64,000 bases of DNA, from positions 4,316,501-4,380,500 of the forward strand of contig NC_044600.1 of NCBI RefSeq assembly GCF_901933205.1. The letters are read 5' to 3'. Positions 35,445 to 46,296 of the stretch are shown one piece after another. The position numbers and the translations under genes were made by a program. Within the stretch, counting starts at the first letter, position 1; every line of letters starts with the position of its first letter. The notes under the pieces are model-generated. The model saw nothing but the letters and a program-made list of their open reading frames with translations. It did no database searches and had not been told where the DNA came from. This DNA is from Camarhynchus parvulus (lineage: Eukaryota > Chordata > Aves > Passeriformes > Thraupidae).

Positions 35445-38400
35445 GTAAGAAATCCAGAGCCTTCCCTTATCTTGTCGCAGGAGCAAAAATAGGACAGATG
35501 AAAGGCTTTAAAAATTTCATGAGGAAGCTTGAAATAGATTTCACGTATTACATAATGAATGACCATGTTGGGAAGTGCTCTCCTGCTCTTTCTGCAGTCT
35601 ATATTTAGTAAAAGCCCTCAGGTCAGGGTCTTATTGATCAGCAGCAGAAGCAGCACTAGGAGCTGTTTGACATTCTCTTGAGGAAGATTTTAAGTTAAAG
35701 TGTTACATTTTTGAGGGAGATCCTAGAAGACTGAAAGGTACTATTTACATTGCTAATAAGATACCAAAAAAGGGCTTTTCTAAAGATACAGGGAAAATAC
35801 TTCTCATTCATGCTTATAGGGAAAATTGTATGAAAGGAAATGCTCCAAAATAGAAAAAAAATATGTTACAAGACTGTCTTGAGGGCAGGTGGAGGTGTGA
35901 TGGAGAAATTTGGGTCAGCTCAGTTTGATGGTTGCTGTAGGTGGCTGAGGGAGGCACAGGTGTGCTGGAGATGACCTGGCTCCCTGAATCTGCACATCCT
36001 CTCCTCCAGAGGCTGGGATGTGGTGTCACTGTGTCCTGGATGAGCAGACACTCAGCAGCACCTCTGGGGTCTCTTTTCCCATCCCAGCCTCAATAATGAC
36101 CCCATTGTTCACAGTCAGACAAGGACAGGAGCCTTCCTTTCCCTTGTGACAATTGGGGTTATTCCTTCCAGGCTTCATCCTCTTTTTGCACCTGTTTCCT
36201 GAATTCCTGGCAGTGCTGCAGAAGCAGGGCTGAGCCCTCAGTGAAGCTCTCCTGCTGTGGAGACCTCTGCCTTGGTGCATCCACATGGTCCCAAAGCTGC
36301 TTTCAGGGCTGAACACCAATCTGGTTATTTCTTTTGGTGGGCACAGGAATTCTAAAAAACCCAATTGCACTTTTGGAGGCTGAAGAGAATCACTCTTTTC
36401 TCTGTGGAGAGCAAAGCTGCTCCTTGTTTTCCAAGGATTTCCCTTTGCTCTCTGAAGGTGAAGCTGTTCCCCCTGGCAGCTCCTGCTGGGCAGCACAGTG
36501 ACCCCCTTGGTTTGTTCCCTTGGGGACATCCCCACAGCACACCAGGGCTGTCACTGGGCAGTTCTGTGCAAAGCTTCCCTCCTGCTGGAATGTTTCTGTC
36601 CTGGGGCAGGGACCAGGACACCCCAGGAGGCTCAGCCTCACCTGCACCAGAGCAGACCACAAATGATCCCACACACTCACAGACCTTGCTGGGAGGGTTT
36701 AAGGATGTGTTTTAGGGATAAGGGATAAGAATGTCTTTTAGGGATAGAACTCTCAAGCTGATTTCCCACATGGCAATTCCAGTTTGCTCTTGCCCTCACT
36801 GTTTTGCTGTTCCAGAATGTTCTCTGTTCAGCACAGCACACAGGATGTGGAACCTTCTCTTCCCCATTTAATTTGAGACACTATCAAAACATGTTCATCT
36901 TCTCTGACATTCTCAGTATGTTGAATGAAAGATTTTCTGCTTTGAAAAGTCTGTGAAAAGATCTGCCTTTCCCAAGTGCCTTCTTTACTAAAAAAGAGAT
37001 AGATTGAATTTTAAATATTGCTAGCACTGTTTGTTAAAATCACAAGATGATGGGAAAATTTAAAGAATGGCAATATACTGCTTGGAAAAAAGAGACCCAG
37101 ATCTCAAAGGGCTGCTTGTGTGGGGGTTTTCTTTAATTTGTTTTTCCCCAAACTGTAGGTAATAGAAAAAAATGATCCAGGTAGTTCTCTGCATACCTGT
37201 TGTGCATTCTTCAAAGAGGAAAATCAGCAAGCTGGGAAAGCAAATACCAGCCAGCAAAAAAGATTTGCTAAAAATAGTGTTCAGCATGTTATCTTTTAGC
37301 TTGTTAGAGATGCAGCTTTAAAAGGTTTGGTTTTTTTTTTTCCAAGGCTGGCACAGCATGAAACTGTGTTTAGTACTTGGGACTGCTGTTAATATTCCTT
37401 TACTTTTTCTCTTTGGTAATCAAGGTGTTATAAGCAAAAAGTTTTTTATTCACCTTTCTCAGAACCCTGAGAGGAAGAGGAACAGGGCAGGTATTTCTGA
37501 AATAAGGCCAGAGTGATGATTAGTGTGTCTTTAAAAAAAAAATCCTAAAATATTTTAATGTTTTGGGATCCTCATTTGGAACAGAGGCCTCATGGAAAGG
37601 ATGTGCATTTTGCCATGGCCTGGTCATGTTTTCAAACCCAGGAGCTGCTGCTCCTGTTTCTGGGGGGGTGGGTGGTGGGAAGGGGGATGAGAGCCAGCCC
37701 CAGGAGAGTGGGAGGAGCAGTTGGTGAAGAAGTGAATTCCTGGCTCTGGGAAGGATTTTTGGTTGCCAGTGGAGAACTGATTTGGTGGAATGGAGGGTCT
37801 GGGGTCCAGGGGCTGTTGAGCAGAGCTGAGATGAGAAGTTGAAAGCCTGAGTGACACAAGGGACAGGAGAGCCTCAGGAGGTGAAGAGTTGCAGACAATT
37901 CTTGTTACATCATGGTAAACTCTGATTCTTTCATAATTTTTTGTGGAAATGTTTCTTCATCAGAGAAGGCAAATTAATGACCAGGTGTATAGGTCCCCTT
38001 GGAGAATTTAGAATATGAGTTTTTCTTCTTTTTTTTTCTCCTTTGAAATTCAATTTTATTGATGTAAGATGAACTTTAAGCATCCATCTCCATCCCACCA
38101 TGGCAAGGTTTCCAGGTTCCCTGGGCTGGTTTCATCTCCCAGACTGTTCCCAGTGTGCTCCTCTGCACTCCCTGCAAACCACTTTTCCTAAAGCTCTGTT
38201 TTACAGCCAAAGGGGACTGAAGGATGAGCTGCTCTGAGCTTTGTCCTTCCAGGTTCCTTCTGTCCTGCAAGGGGAGTGCTGTGGATCTGTCACCTTGGCC
38301 AGCTCCCTCTGTGCTGTAGGAAATCCTAGAACAGGAGAGGTGTTTGGGTCATCAGATGCTTCAGTCCCCTTATGGAAGTTGCAGAATAGGAGAACCTGAA

Positions 38401-38874
38401 TCAAAGATCTTATGCTAAATTTGTTGAATAATTTAGGGGGGCAGAGACCTTACAAAGTCACCTAATCCTGCTCTTTATCTGGAGCAGGATTTACTTTGGA
38501 ATCAAAACAGGTTTCTCAGGATGTTGTCTGGTAAAATGTTGAATATCTCCAAGGCTGGAGCTACCAAAGCTTCTCTGGACAAACTGTCCTTTTGCCTTAC
38601 ATGTATTTTTTCTTTTATATTCTCAATTCTCTTGCTGCCACTTGTGCCTATTGCTTCTTTTCCTTTTGCTGTACACCTTCCTGTTTCCCTTGGGAAGCTG
38701 AACAGGATTTGGGGCAGCAGCCTCAGGAGGGTGAAATACTGGGGAACACTCAGCTCCCTGAGCTGCTGGCTGCACCCTTGCTCCTGTAGGCCAGATGTGC
38801 TGATGTCACTTGGTTGGGGGCCTGTTGCTTTTGTCATAGTTTCTGATATCATTCATGTTTATTTCTCTTACAAG
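35445..38874 (+). other. HDX: HDX intron 5 (3.4 kb)
   Basis: GTAAGA donor and TTTCTCTTACAAG acceptor, phase 0, splitting homeodomain 2 at the same codon position as intron 2 splits homeodomain 1. No repeat family or exon is recognised. A weak CR1-like antisense trace (AGACCTTACAAAGTCACC) lies near 38,446. Confidence 0.8.
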
Positions 38875-39082
38875 ACTTGGATTGGGAATCGAAGACGGAA
38901 ATATCGTTTAATGGGGATTGAGGTCCCACCCCCTAGAGGAGGTCCTGCTGATTTCTCTGATCAATCTGAATTTGTTTCTAAATCAGCACTTAACCCAGGA
39001 GAGGAAACTGCTGCTGAAGTGGGGGATGATAATGATAGGAATGATGAAGTATCAATCTGCTTATCTGAAGGAAGCTCACAAG
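38875..39082 (+). CDS. HDX: HDX exon 6: recognition helix of homeodomain 2 and acidic region
   Basis: This 208-bp exon encodes residues 494-562 and the first base of codon 563. It opens TWIGNRRRKYRLMG, the recognition helix of homeodomain 2, again with Trp48, Ile at 49, Gly at 50 and Asn51. A proline run (EVPPPRGG) follows, then an acidic stretch, GDDNDRNDEVSICLSEGSSQ. The acceptor is AAG (CTTACAAG), a little weaker than the CAG used by the other exons. The donor is G|GTATTT in phase 1, so exon 7 must start with two bases completing Glu, as it does. The acidic region after the homeodomain could be a regulatory surface; that is inference. Confidence 0.94.
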
Positions 39083-42025
39083 GTATTTGGAATGCAGTTA
39101 CTACTGTGCCTATATTTTCAATTTTGTGCAGTGTGCATGCTTTGGATTCTGTTGTACACATTCAAAAACGTCTGACAGAGTCACAAGTGCTCCACCCCCT
39201 GGGCTGAAGGTACTGCTTGGTCTCTTTCTTCTGCCTCTGTGTCTCTGAGTTTTGTTGGGTTTGTTGTACAAAGATTGGAGAAACCTTTGATCATAAGAGC
39301 CCCATTTCTGCCAGATTCATCTGAAACAAAGTCAAGAGTTCACGTTCTGCTGGTGCAATTGAGAGCCAGATTTAGAAAATGCTCTCTGCCAACTGCTCAG
39401 TTCTCCCCAGCCAGCTGGACTGGCCATTCCATTTGACACCCATCCCTGGAGGTGCCCAAGGGCAGGTTGGATGGGGCTTGGAGCAACCTGGGACAGTGGA
39501 AGGTGTCCCTGCCCATGGCTGGGGTGGCACTGGATGAGCTTTAATGTCCCCCCCATCCCAACCCATGATTCCACAGTTCCATCCCTGTGATCCTGAGCCA
39601 CCCCAGGCACTGGTGGGGCTGGAGCTGCTGCTGGGACTGAGCAGAGCTGCTGGGAGTGTGCATTCCCGTTTCTCCTGGCAGGGAACCCCTCAGCTCAGGC
39701 TGGAACAAGGAGCTGCCCAGGCCTCCTGCTGCTCTGTCTGACAGTCAAACACAACCAGCAGATCAAAGCCAGGACAGGGCACAGCCCAGGAGCCTTGGAA
39801 CTGCGCACACAGGGGGTGTCCTCAGTAAACTGCAGGATATGGAGTGGGAAATGCCTTCTGCTGAATTCCCTTTTACCCCCAGGAGCCCATGGGATCGATG
39901 TCTCCCTGCCCCTCCTGTCCATGAGCCCAGCGCATCCCCCGCTCACTAATTGCTCCCAGTGCTTCTGCCTGGAGGAGATCAATGGAGCCTTTGCTCTCCA
40001 AGCTACAAGAGAGTCTGACCTTGGGCCTGCTGCTCTGCAGCTCAGTGTGCCAGGCTGGGTCCTGTCACGTCCTCAGAACAGTCAGAAGGGAAGAGCCAGG
40101 GGAACGGAGGCAGCTGGGAATGAGTTTGGGAGCTTTGTCATACTCGAGTGTAGAGGGAATAAGATGACAAAGAAATGGGTCAAGTGATTGAGAGCCAAGT
40201 GAGATGAGGAATCTCAGTCTTTGATTTGCCTGAGGTGTGGAAGGAGCTGATTTAAGTCAGATCTGCTTGAGAGGAAACAGTGACAGGGAAGAGTGTGAAG
40301 TGTCTGCAGTTCAGGTGAGGAGTAACTCCGTGTTGGTTGAGCCAGGCTTTCATCAGGCAAGGTGAGGCTGAACACTTGGGAGCATTATTGGTGTCAAAGC
40401 CTAAGGAAATGCAAGGAAACAACAGGATTTCCACAGCATCCAGGAACCCCACCTTCATTCCTTTATTCTCCCACAACAGTTATTTCTGTTCATTTCTCCA
40501 GCTCAAAGGAGGAGGTTCCACTGCTGCAGCTCAGCTGGGTTTGAACTTCCTGGAAAAATTTCCCCCAATACTCGTGGGTTATGTTCAATCCCAGATAGGG
40601 AATTGTTCCAGTGTTTGAGACCTATAACTTTTGGTCCTAATTTATTGAAAAACCAAAACCACGACAGCAGAAAACCACTCTGAAAGACAGACAAAAGCAA
40701 TTTTTGGTCACCTGATTAGAGTGATTAAAGTTGATGGCTTCTGCTTTTAAAATGTAGTGCGTAAATATGAAAAAATAAGCTGTGCTGTGATGCAAAATGG
40801 ATCATTAAAGCTCTCATATTGCCTCAGCTTTTTTAATTGTGTGTTAATTGAATCCACAGTGTGTAGGTGGAGGCCATTAGGGCTGTGCTGGTTCTGTGAG
40901 CTCAGGATGAATATTTAAGGAGTTGGGAATGCTGTAGGGAGCTGCTTCCTTCAGCTGTTGAATGCAAGGGGTGACTGCCAGCGTTACAGAGTTCCTGGTG
41001 CCCTGGGATGTCCCTGAGGAGTGACCTCACCCTGTGACCTCCACCCTTCCTTGCTGCCTCTGATCCCATGTGCTCCTGGCACAAACTGTCCTATGGAGCT
41101 GTGACTGGTGGCACACTGAGTTCATTTGAAACAATTCCCAATCAAATTTGCTCAGTGCAGAGATTTTTAACTTAAAAGTTGTTTAAAACCATGAACTGGC
41201 TCTCTATGGTCTGGCCTAAACATTTCCCTGTTTTTGGTAATCCCAGGGAAATTCTGTTATCCCTGTGTTTGTGTGGAGGTGACAGACCCTGGAGTCACCT
41301 GAACCTTGCTGCCCCTTCCCTCCTTTCCTCTTTATATTTAATAGGGATCATAGATTTATGTTTTAATATGCAGAAGTCAAGTAAATATGAGAAACAAACT
41401 TCAATTTTAGGGGTTAATAGACTTACCTTTCTTTGGGTTTTGTGTTCTCTTTGGCCTTTAAGGTTAGTGGAATCACCTCATGCTTTGTGGTTGAAATACC
41501 AGGGTAAAATCTGCTCTGTTTTCAAGTGTTTATACATAAAAAAGCACTTTAGGTTTACTGGGGATAAGCATTTGCCATAATCTGATCAGTTTTTGGTTCA
41601 AAACCCATCAATGTCTGCAAGGGGCAAGTAGGATTTAGATATGTACCCCAGAATTCCAGGGAATGCAGGATTTTTCATGTAGGAATTAATTTTCATTTAA
41701 AAAACCCAACTTCTTCACATCTCTGGTGTGAAACTCTGCATCACCTTTGAATATTCCAACCTGAACCTAAAAATGGGAAGGTTTTGGTGCAGAGAATAAC
41801 TGAGAGTTTTGTTGTTGTTTCAGGGGGCATTTGGTTTGATGTTGGCCTGAAATGCTTGTGACAAGATGTCTTTTTAATAAGGCAGATATTCTGTTTATGA
41901 TTAGACATTGATACCATGACTTTGCTGTTGGATTTAGCAGCTGTGACATTTAGTGGTAAACACCATTAATGGTCCTTCAGCATAAAATTGGAATGAAATC
42001 TGACAAAACCAATTTATTTCTGCAG
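39083..42025 (+). other. HDX: HDX intron 6 (2.9 kb)
   Basis: GTATTT donor and ATTTCTGCAG acceptor, phase 1, the only coding intron not in phase 0. It holds a CR1 fragment at 39,437-39,580. The rest shows no supported exon. Confidence 0.8.
39437..39580 (+). mobile_element. CR1 LINE 3'-end fragment (sense)
   Basis: The order CACCCATCCCTGGAGGTGCC, GGTTGGATGGGGCTTGGAGC, CCTGGGACAGTGGAAGGTGT and ATGATTCCACAG is the sense CR1 3' end, in the same direction as HDX. Confidence 0.85.
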
Positions 42026-42105
42026 AAGAGACAAATGAAGCTCTTCAAAATGAAGAAATTGGCCACAAAGATGATGACCAGCATCCAGTTTCCACTGATA
42101 ATGTG
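42026..42105 (+). CDS. HDX: HDX exon 7: acidic/polar segment
   Basis: This 80-bp exon completes Glu563 and encodes to residue 589. The first full codons read E-T-N-E-A-L-Q and the exon ends in V-S-T-D-N-V before GTATGT, phase 0. It is rich in Glu, Asp, Gln and His (HKDDDQHP), and probably disordered. Phase 1 in and phase 0 out mean exons 6 and 7 must be kept or skipped together. The open frame is only 80 bp and was placed by phase and by the recognised HDX order (SSQ-EE, then TDNV-K). Confidence 0.9.
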
Positions 42106-43621
42106 GTATGTTTACCTTTCCTTTTCCACCAATTAATATCTCCTTAATTAATGTTGAGGTTGTTGTCCAGCACTTGTGCTTTTCACTAGGTGACAGCTTC
42201 AGTTGGGTGTGTTAAAAGTCCTTCCTATTTGAGCTTTAAAAATGTACTAAAAATTCTAAAACACAGCAGGAAAAAACCCTCAAACCTTCAGTAGAAATGG
42301 TTTGGAGAGATGGTGCCCAAGAGACTCAGCTCTCCAACCTGCCTGAATTTTGTCATTTGATATAACAATGGAATAAAACCAAGGAGGAGTTTCTGCCTAC
42401 TTTGTTCTGAAACACTGTGACAAAACTTTTTTTAAATGCACTTAAAATTGGACTAAAATACATTGTATTTGCATAAGAGGTTTTCCTATTTGAAATTTGA
42501 ATCAGTTCCTTCCCCTCCTATCTTAAAAAGTGTGTCTAAGAAGGGGAATGTGAATGTTTGGCAGTTATTTAGAGACTCTTTCCTCAAGCTGAGTCTGAAA
42601 CCAAAAATATTTGAGTCCCAGTGTTCCTGAGGGTCTGATGGAGCAGCAGAACTCGGGGACATCAAAGCTCTGGGCTGGTGTCACTTCAGCTGGGCTGGCA
42701 GACACTGCAGCACACAAAATGTGCTTTATCCTCCCTGCCTGCAGCACAGGCTTGGGAGTTTGGTGTGTCCTGCCAGGGAGAGCTGGGAATGCCCCTGGAA
42801 GGGTTTCTCCTCAGTGATTTCAGGATATTCCTGGTGTGCAGGCAGGAGGGGCCACATGCTGCAGGAAAAACCTGAATTAACACCTCAGGAAAGACCCATG
42901 GACATGGATTGGGTCAGTGGGGGCCCTTCCATCCTAAAAACCAGGAAAATTGCTTTAACTTATTATGGACGGGTTCATAAGTGTTCACAACTGTCAAAAC
43001 AATGAAAAACAGTAGAAAAACTTGGGATGTATTTCTGAGTCTTAGTGTTAAGCTTGGCCTTAACACTGTGCTTTAGGTATATTTAGAAACCCAGTGTAAA
43101 AAGCTCCCCAGGTTTTTGTGAATTAGGTAAAAATGTTCATATTTATGCATTTGGAAGTGTCCTTTGGATCAGCACCCCTACAGCTAAGGGGATGTGGCCA
43201 GGGAGGGTCAGAGGAGAACTCTTTGATTTCTTTAGGGCAGGAGGGCTGGTTTATCCAGGGGTTTATTTCCAGACCCTCCTTTGCAGCAGCAGAGCAGAGC
43301 AGGGGCTGTGAGGGGATAAATGTGCAACTCAAAGTCAAAAAGCTGGGCCAGGGAGCTCCTCCTCTGTAAACAGCCTGAGTCTCCATGGCAGCAGCTCCCA
43401 CTGGATTCCTGCTGGATCTCCTGGCTGAGGTGCATGATTGCCATCTAATGGGGCTGCGTGGCTCAGAACTGCTCAGGAGGCAGCACTGAGCTCTCCTTCC
43501 TTCCTCCCTCATCATTTATCCTTCATCCTTCATTCTTCCTCCCTCCTGTCCCTTTGGGATGTGGATCCCCGTTTGTTTGTCTCCTCTGTGTGTTGGAATG
43601 AACTGTTTGCTTCTGTTTCAG
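42106..43621 (+). other. HDX: HDX intron 7 (1.5 kb)
   Basis: GTATGT donor, TTCTGTTTCAG acceptor, phase 0. It holds the first copy (43,026-43,178) of a 153-bp direct repeat whose second copy lies in intron 8. Confidence 0.8.
43026..43178 (+). repeat. Direct repeat copy 1, upstream of exon 8
   Basis: Shares TGTATTTCTGAGT, TTAGTGTTAAG, TTGGCCTTAACACTGTGCTT, TTTTTGTGAATTAGGT and TTTGGATCAGCA with 43,884-44,036 in the same order and orientation, at about 90% identity by eye. I do not recognise it as a named repeat family. Confidence 0.85.
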
Positions 43622-43705
43622 AAAATAGAAATTTTGGATGATGAGGAGAGTGATCTGATCAGCAATTCTGAAGTGGATCAGATGAGTTCTCTTTTGGATT
43701 ACAAG
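43622..43705 (+). CDS. HDX: HDX exon 8: acidic segment
   Basis: This 84-bp exon (28 codons, residues 590-617) encodes KIEILDDEESDLISNSEVDQ and ends in LLDYK before GTGAGT. Both ends are phase 0, so it is frame-neutral if skipped. The DDEESD cluster with following serines resembles a casein kinase 2 or SUMO-type acidic patch (KIEIL beside DDEE could be a SUMO-interaction motif: hydrophobic residues next to acids); this is inference. The exon is flanked on both sides by copies of a 153-bp direct repeat. Confidence 0.93.
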
Positions 43706-43883
43706 GTGAGTGGTTGGGCCATGTCAGGGACAGTGGGATGATCCCCAGGGAGTTCAGGGGGTGGAGCTGTCAGGAATTCAGCACAAGCCTGTGGGATCCT
43801 GAGCTCCTCTGCTGTTTTCCCAGTGTGCACATCATGCCCTCATCCCACCTCCAGCCACTTTATCCATGTTTCAACCCAAATGG

Positions 43884-44036
43884 GTTGTATTTCTGAGTTA
43901 GTGTTAAGTTTGGCCTTAACACTGTGCTTAAGGTATCTTTAGAAACTCAGTATAAAAAGTTCCCCAACTTTTTGTGAATTAGGTGAAAATGTCCATATTG
44001 ATGCATTTGGAAGTGATGCTTTGGATCAGCATCCCC
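43884..44036 (+). repeat. Direct repeat copy 2, downstream of exon 8
   Basis: Second copy of the 153-bp repeat at 43,026-43,178, offset by about 858 bp. The DNA between the copies includes exon 8 and is not itself repeated. Confidence 0.85.
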
Positions 44037-45309
44037 TGGAAAACCCCATTTCTACAGAGCTGCAGCTCCCTCCGTGTGTCCCAGCAAAGGCATTGATGGA
44101 GCCCCACCCCATTGGAATTGTTCTGGGAATGCTGTGATGCTTTTCCTGCAGTGTGGTGCTGTCAGCTTGGAAGGCACTGAACAGCTGGAGAGGGGGGATC
44201 TGAGGAGAAGGATTCCCCAGGACATGCTGGAAGTGGTGGCTGAGGGAGGGAGGAGAAGCACTTGGACCCTGGCAGCTCCAGCCCGAGGCTGAGGTTGTGT
44301 CTGTGCCACTCTCCCAGGAGTCACCACAATTCCACCTTTCCTTGAGCTTTCACCTCAAGTGCTGGGGTTTTTTCCCCTAAGAAACCAGGTCTGTTCTCCT
44401 GATAATAATCAATTACCAAAATAATGAACAGATCATCTCTTCAGAACAGAAATTCCTCCTTCCAGCAGTGTTTTCCTGGGAAGGGCAGTGGAGAATGAAT
44501 CAGGAGAGGGAATGACCTTTTCTTAATGTCACCTGTCAGCACAGTGAGAGGCTTGTTGTGACAGTGCCCTGCAGAGCCAGCCCTTTGTTTGACAGCACTG
44601 ATTACTCCCTGAGTTTTCTGCCTAAATCTGAATTCTTCCTGGGCTGGGCAAAATCCAGAGCTGAACAGGCAACTGCTAAGTATCCATAGGGAAGAACTCA
44701 GCTGATTTTTTATGGAAGCTTCAGAATTGCAGCCCAAATACTCTTCTCTCATTCCCAGAGCTGTTATCACCTGGAACAGTGTGGTGAGCAGTGCTTTCAC
44801 TGAAAAAATGTGAATTTTCTGTGGAAAAAACCAACAAAAATACAACCATTTTTAAAGGTTTGTTGCAAACCTTTAGAGCATCATGTAGTCACAGCTATTC
44901 ATGTCAACTAAAGCTGAATTCCAGCCAGTGTGAGCATGAATACCATATTTTTTCATTATTCTCTCATGAGTTGGTGCTATTAAGCAGAGCCCTTCTGCAA
45001 AAATGAGTAATGCCTTTGATCTTGTAACCTAAATAAACAATTTGATTTTCCTGATCTTTGCAAAAGTGAATAAGCCGAGAAAATGAATTTTAGCTCTGCA
45101 CTAATCAACAGGTTTAGCATTTTGATCCAATTAGTTTGAAAGAGAAGAGATACTTGGAATAAATGGAAATAATTATCAAATCTGAATTTTTAATTAAGAG
45201 ATTTGCAAGTATAGATTGGGAAAATGCTTTTTAGCCAAAGCACACAAATTATTGATATTTCCTCACTTTGTAATGTATTACATCCAGTTCCAGCCCCATA
45301 AACAACTCT

Positions 45310-45372
45310 GTGGAGGTTGGAACTGAATGATCTGTAAGGTCCCTTCCAAGCTGTTCTGTCACTCTGAGATAT
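45310..45372 (+). mobile_element. CR1 LINE 3' tail (sense)
   Basis: GTGGAGGTTGGAACTGAATG, then ATCTGTAAGGTCCCTTCCAA and CTGTTCTGTCACTCTGAGAT, the standard sense CR1 tail. Confidence 0.8.
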
Positions 45373-45682
45373 TCCTGTTTATTCTGTAACCTGAGGGATC
45401 CTGAGGAGCTTGGTGAGCTGACACTTGGTCCACATCAAACCCAGCTGCTGGAGGATGTTATCTTTTAATTCATGGTAGCTTTGAGGAATTTTCAAGTCAT
45501 TTTCCCTGTTTTTTTTCTGTCAAGCCTTCTGCTGTAATAATTGAATTTATTTGCTGTCTCTTCTCTCAGCCCCCTGATCACTTCTAGGAAGAGATCTGGG
45601 CTTTGGTTGTCATTGTCGCTAAAAATAGTTTAGTTTTAACCCAGGGCTGTTTAGGTGTGGTTATTCCAATGCTTTGTCCTGT

Positions 45683-45790
45683 CCCCATCCCTGGAGGGAT
45701 TTAAAGACCTGTGGATGTGGCACCTGGGGACATGGCCAGTGCTGGGGATGGTGGGGCTCAGCCTTAGGGGGCTTTTGCAGCCTAAAGGAT
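45683..45790 (+). mobile_element. CR1 LINE fragment (sense) next to exon 9
   Basis: CCCCATCCCTGGAGGGATTT, then AAAGACCTGTGGATGTGGCA and CTGGGGACATGGCCAGTG match the CR1 sense 3' region. It ends about 45 bp before the exon 9 acceptor. Confidence 0.8.
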
Positions 45791-45836
45791 TCCTTGGTTC
45801 TGAGATCATCCCCAGAGCTCTCTGGTTTCCCCACAG

Positions 45837-45959
45837 AATGAAGAAGTCAGGTTCATCGAGAGTCAGCTGGAGAGCCACAAGCAGAAATACTTTGAGCTGC
45901 AGACGTTTACCCGGAGTTTGATACTTGCAATTAAAGCAGATGATAAGGAACAGCAGCAG
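45837..45959 (+). CDS. HDX: HDX exon 9: coiled-coil-like helix
   Basis: This 123-bp exon (41 codons, residues 618-658) encodes a highly charged helical segment: NEEVRFIESQLESHKQKYF, then ELQTFTRSLILAIKADDKEQ. Hydrophobic residues (Phe, Leu, Tyr, Leu, Leu, Ile) fall at heptad-like spacing, so a short coiled coil is plausible, perhaps for self-association; that is inference. Both ends are phase 0 (CCACAG acceptor, CAG|GTAAAT donor). The final Gln-Gln-Gln is encoded by CAGCAGCAG against the splice donor. The order of residues is as I recall for HDX. Confidence 0.94.
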
Positions 45960-46170
45960 GTAAATCCTGGAGCAGGTTTAATATCTGTCTTTAATATCAG
46001 AAAATGTTTGTCCTTTTGTGTTGTGTCCCTCCCTTGCGTTTATTCCAGAGGCTCAAATTATGATCGAAAAACTCAAATCATTTTCTCACACTTTGTTTAA
46101 ATCACTGCTGACATAAAACCCACACCTAATACTGTATACACCAGATGTTGGATACGTTTTTCCCTTGTAG
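45960..46170 (+). other. HDX: HDX intron 9 (211 bp)
   Basis: The shortest intron of the gene: GTAAAT donor, TTCCCTTGTAG acceptor, phase 0. Nothing else is seen in it. Confidence 0.9.
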
Positions 46171-46296
46171 GCTCTGCTTTCAGACTTACCTCCTGAGCTG
46201 GAAGAGATGGATTTCAACCACACCTCCCCGGAGCCCGACGATACCTCATTCAGCCTCTCGTCGCTGTCGGAGAAGAACGCCTCAGACAGTTTGTGA
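46171..46296 (+). CDS. HDX: HDX exon 10: C-terminus and stop
   Basis: The last coding portion encodes residues 659-699 and ends at TGA (46,294-46,296). It reads ALLSDLPPELEEMDF and continues through a Ser/Asp-rich tail ending KNASDSL. The acceptor is TAG (CCTTGTAG). The LSDLPPELEEM part looks like an amphipathic acidic helix, of the kind found in protein-docking or activation segments; this is inference. The exon continues into the 3' UTR. Adding the nine coding exons gives 699 residues, near the 690 I recall for human HDX, so the model looks complete with no frameshift or internal stop. Confidence 0.95.
   Translation, partial: ALLSDLPPELEEMDFNHTSPEPDDTSFSLSSLSEKNASDSL

Larger units (their letters stand above)
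43706..45836 (+). other. HDX: HDX intron 8 (2.1 kb)
   Basis: GTGAGT donor, TTTCCCCACAG acceptor, phase 0. Contains the second direct repeat copy (43,884-44,036) and two sense CR1 tails (45,310-45,372 and 45,683-45,790), the latter ending close to the acceptor. Confidence 0.8.

Noticed and set aside
43026..44036. Duplicated HDX exon 8
   Set aside because: Only the flanking 153-bp repeat is duplicated; no second copy of the exon is present between or beside the repeats.
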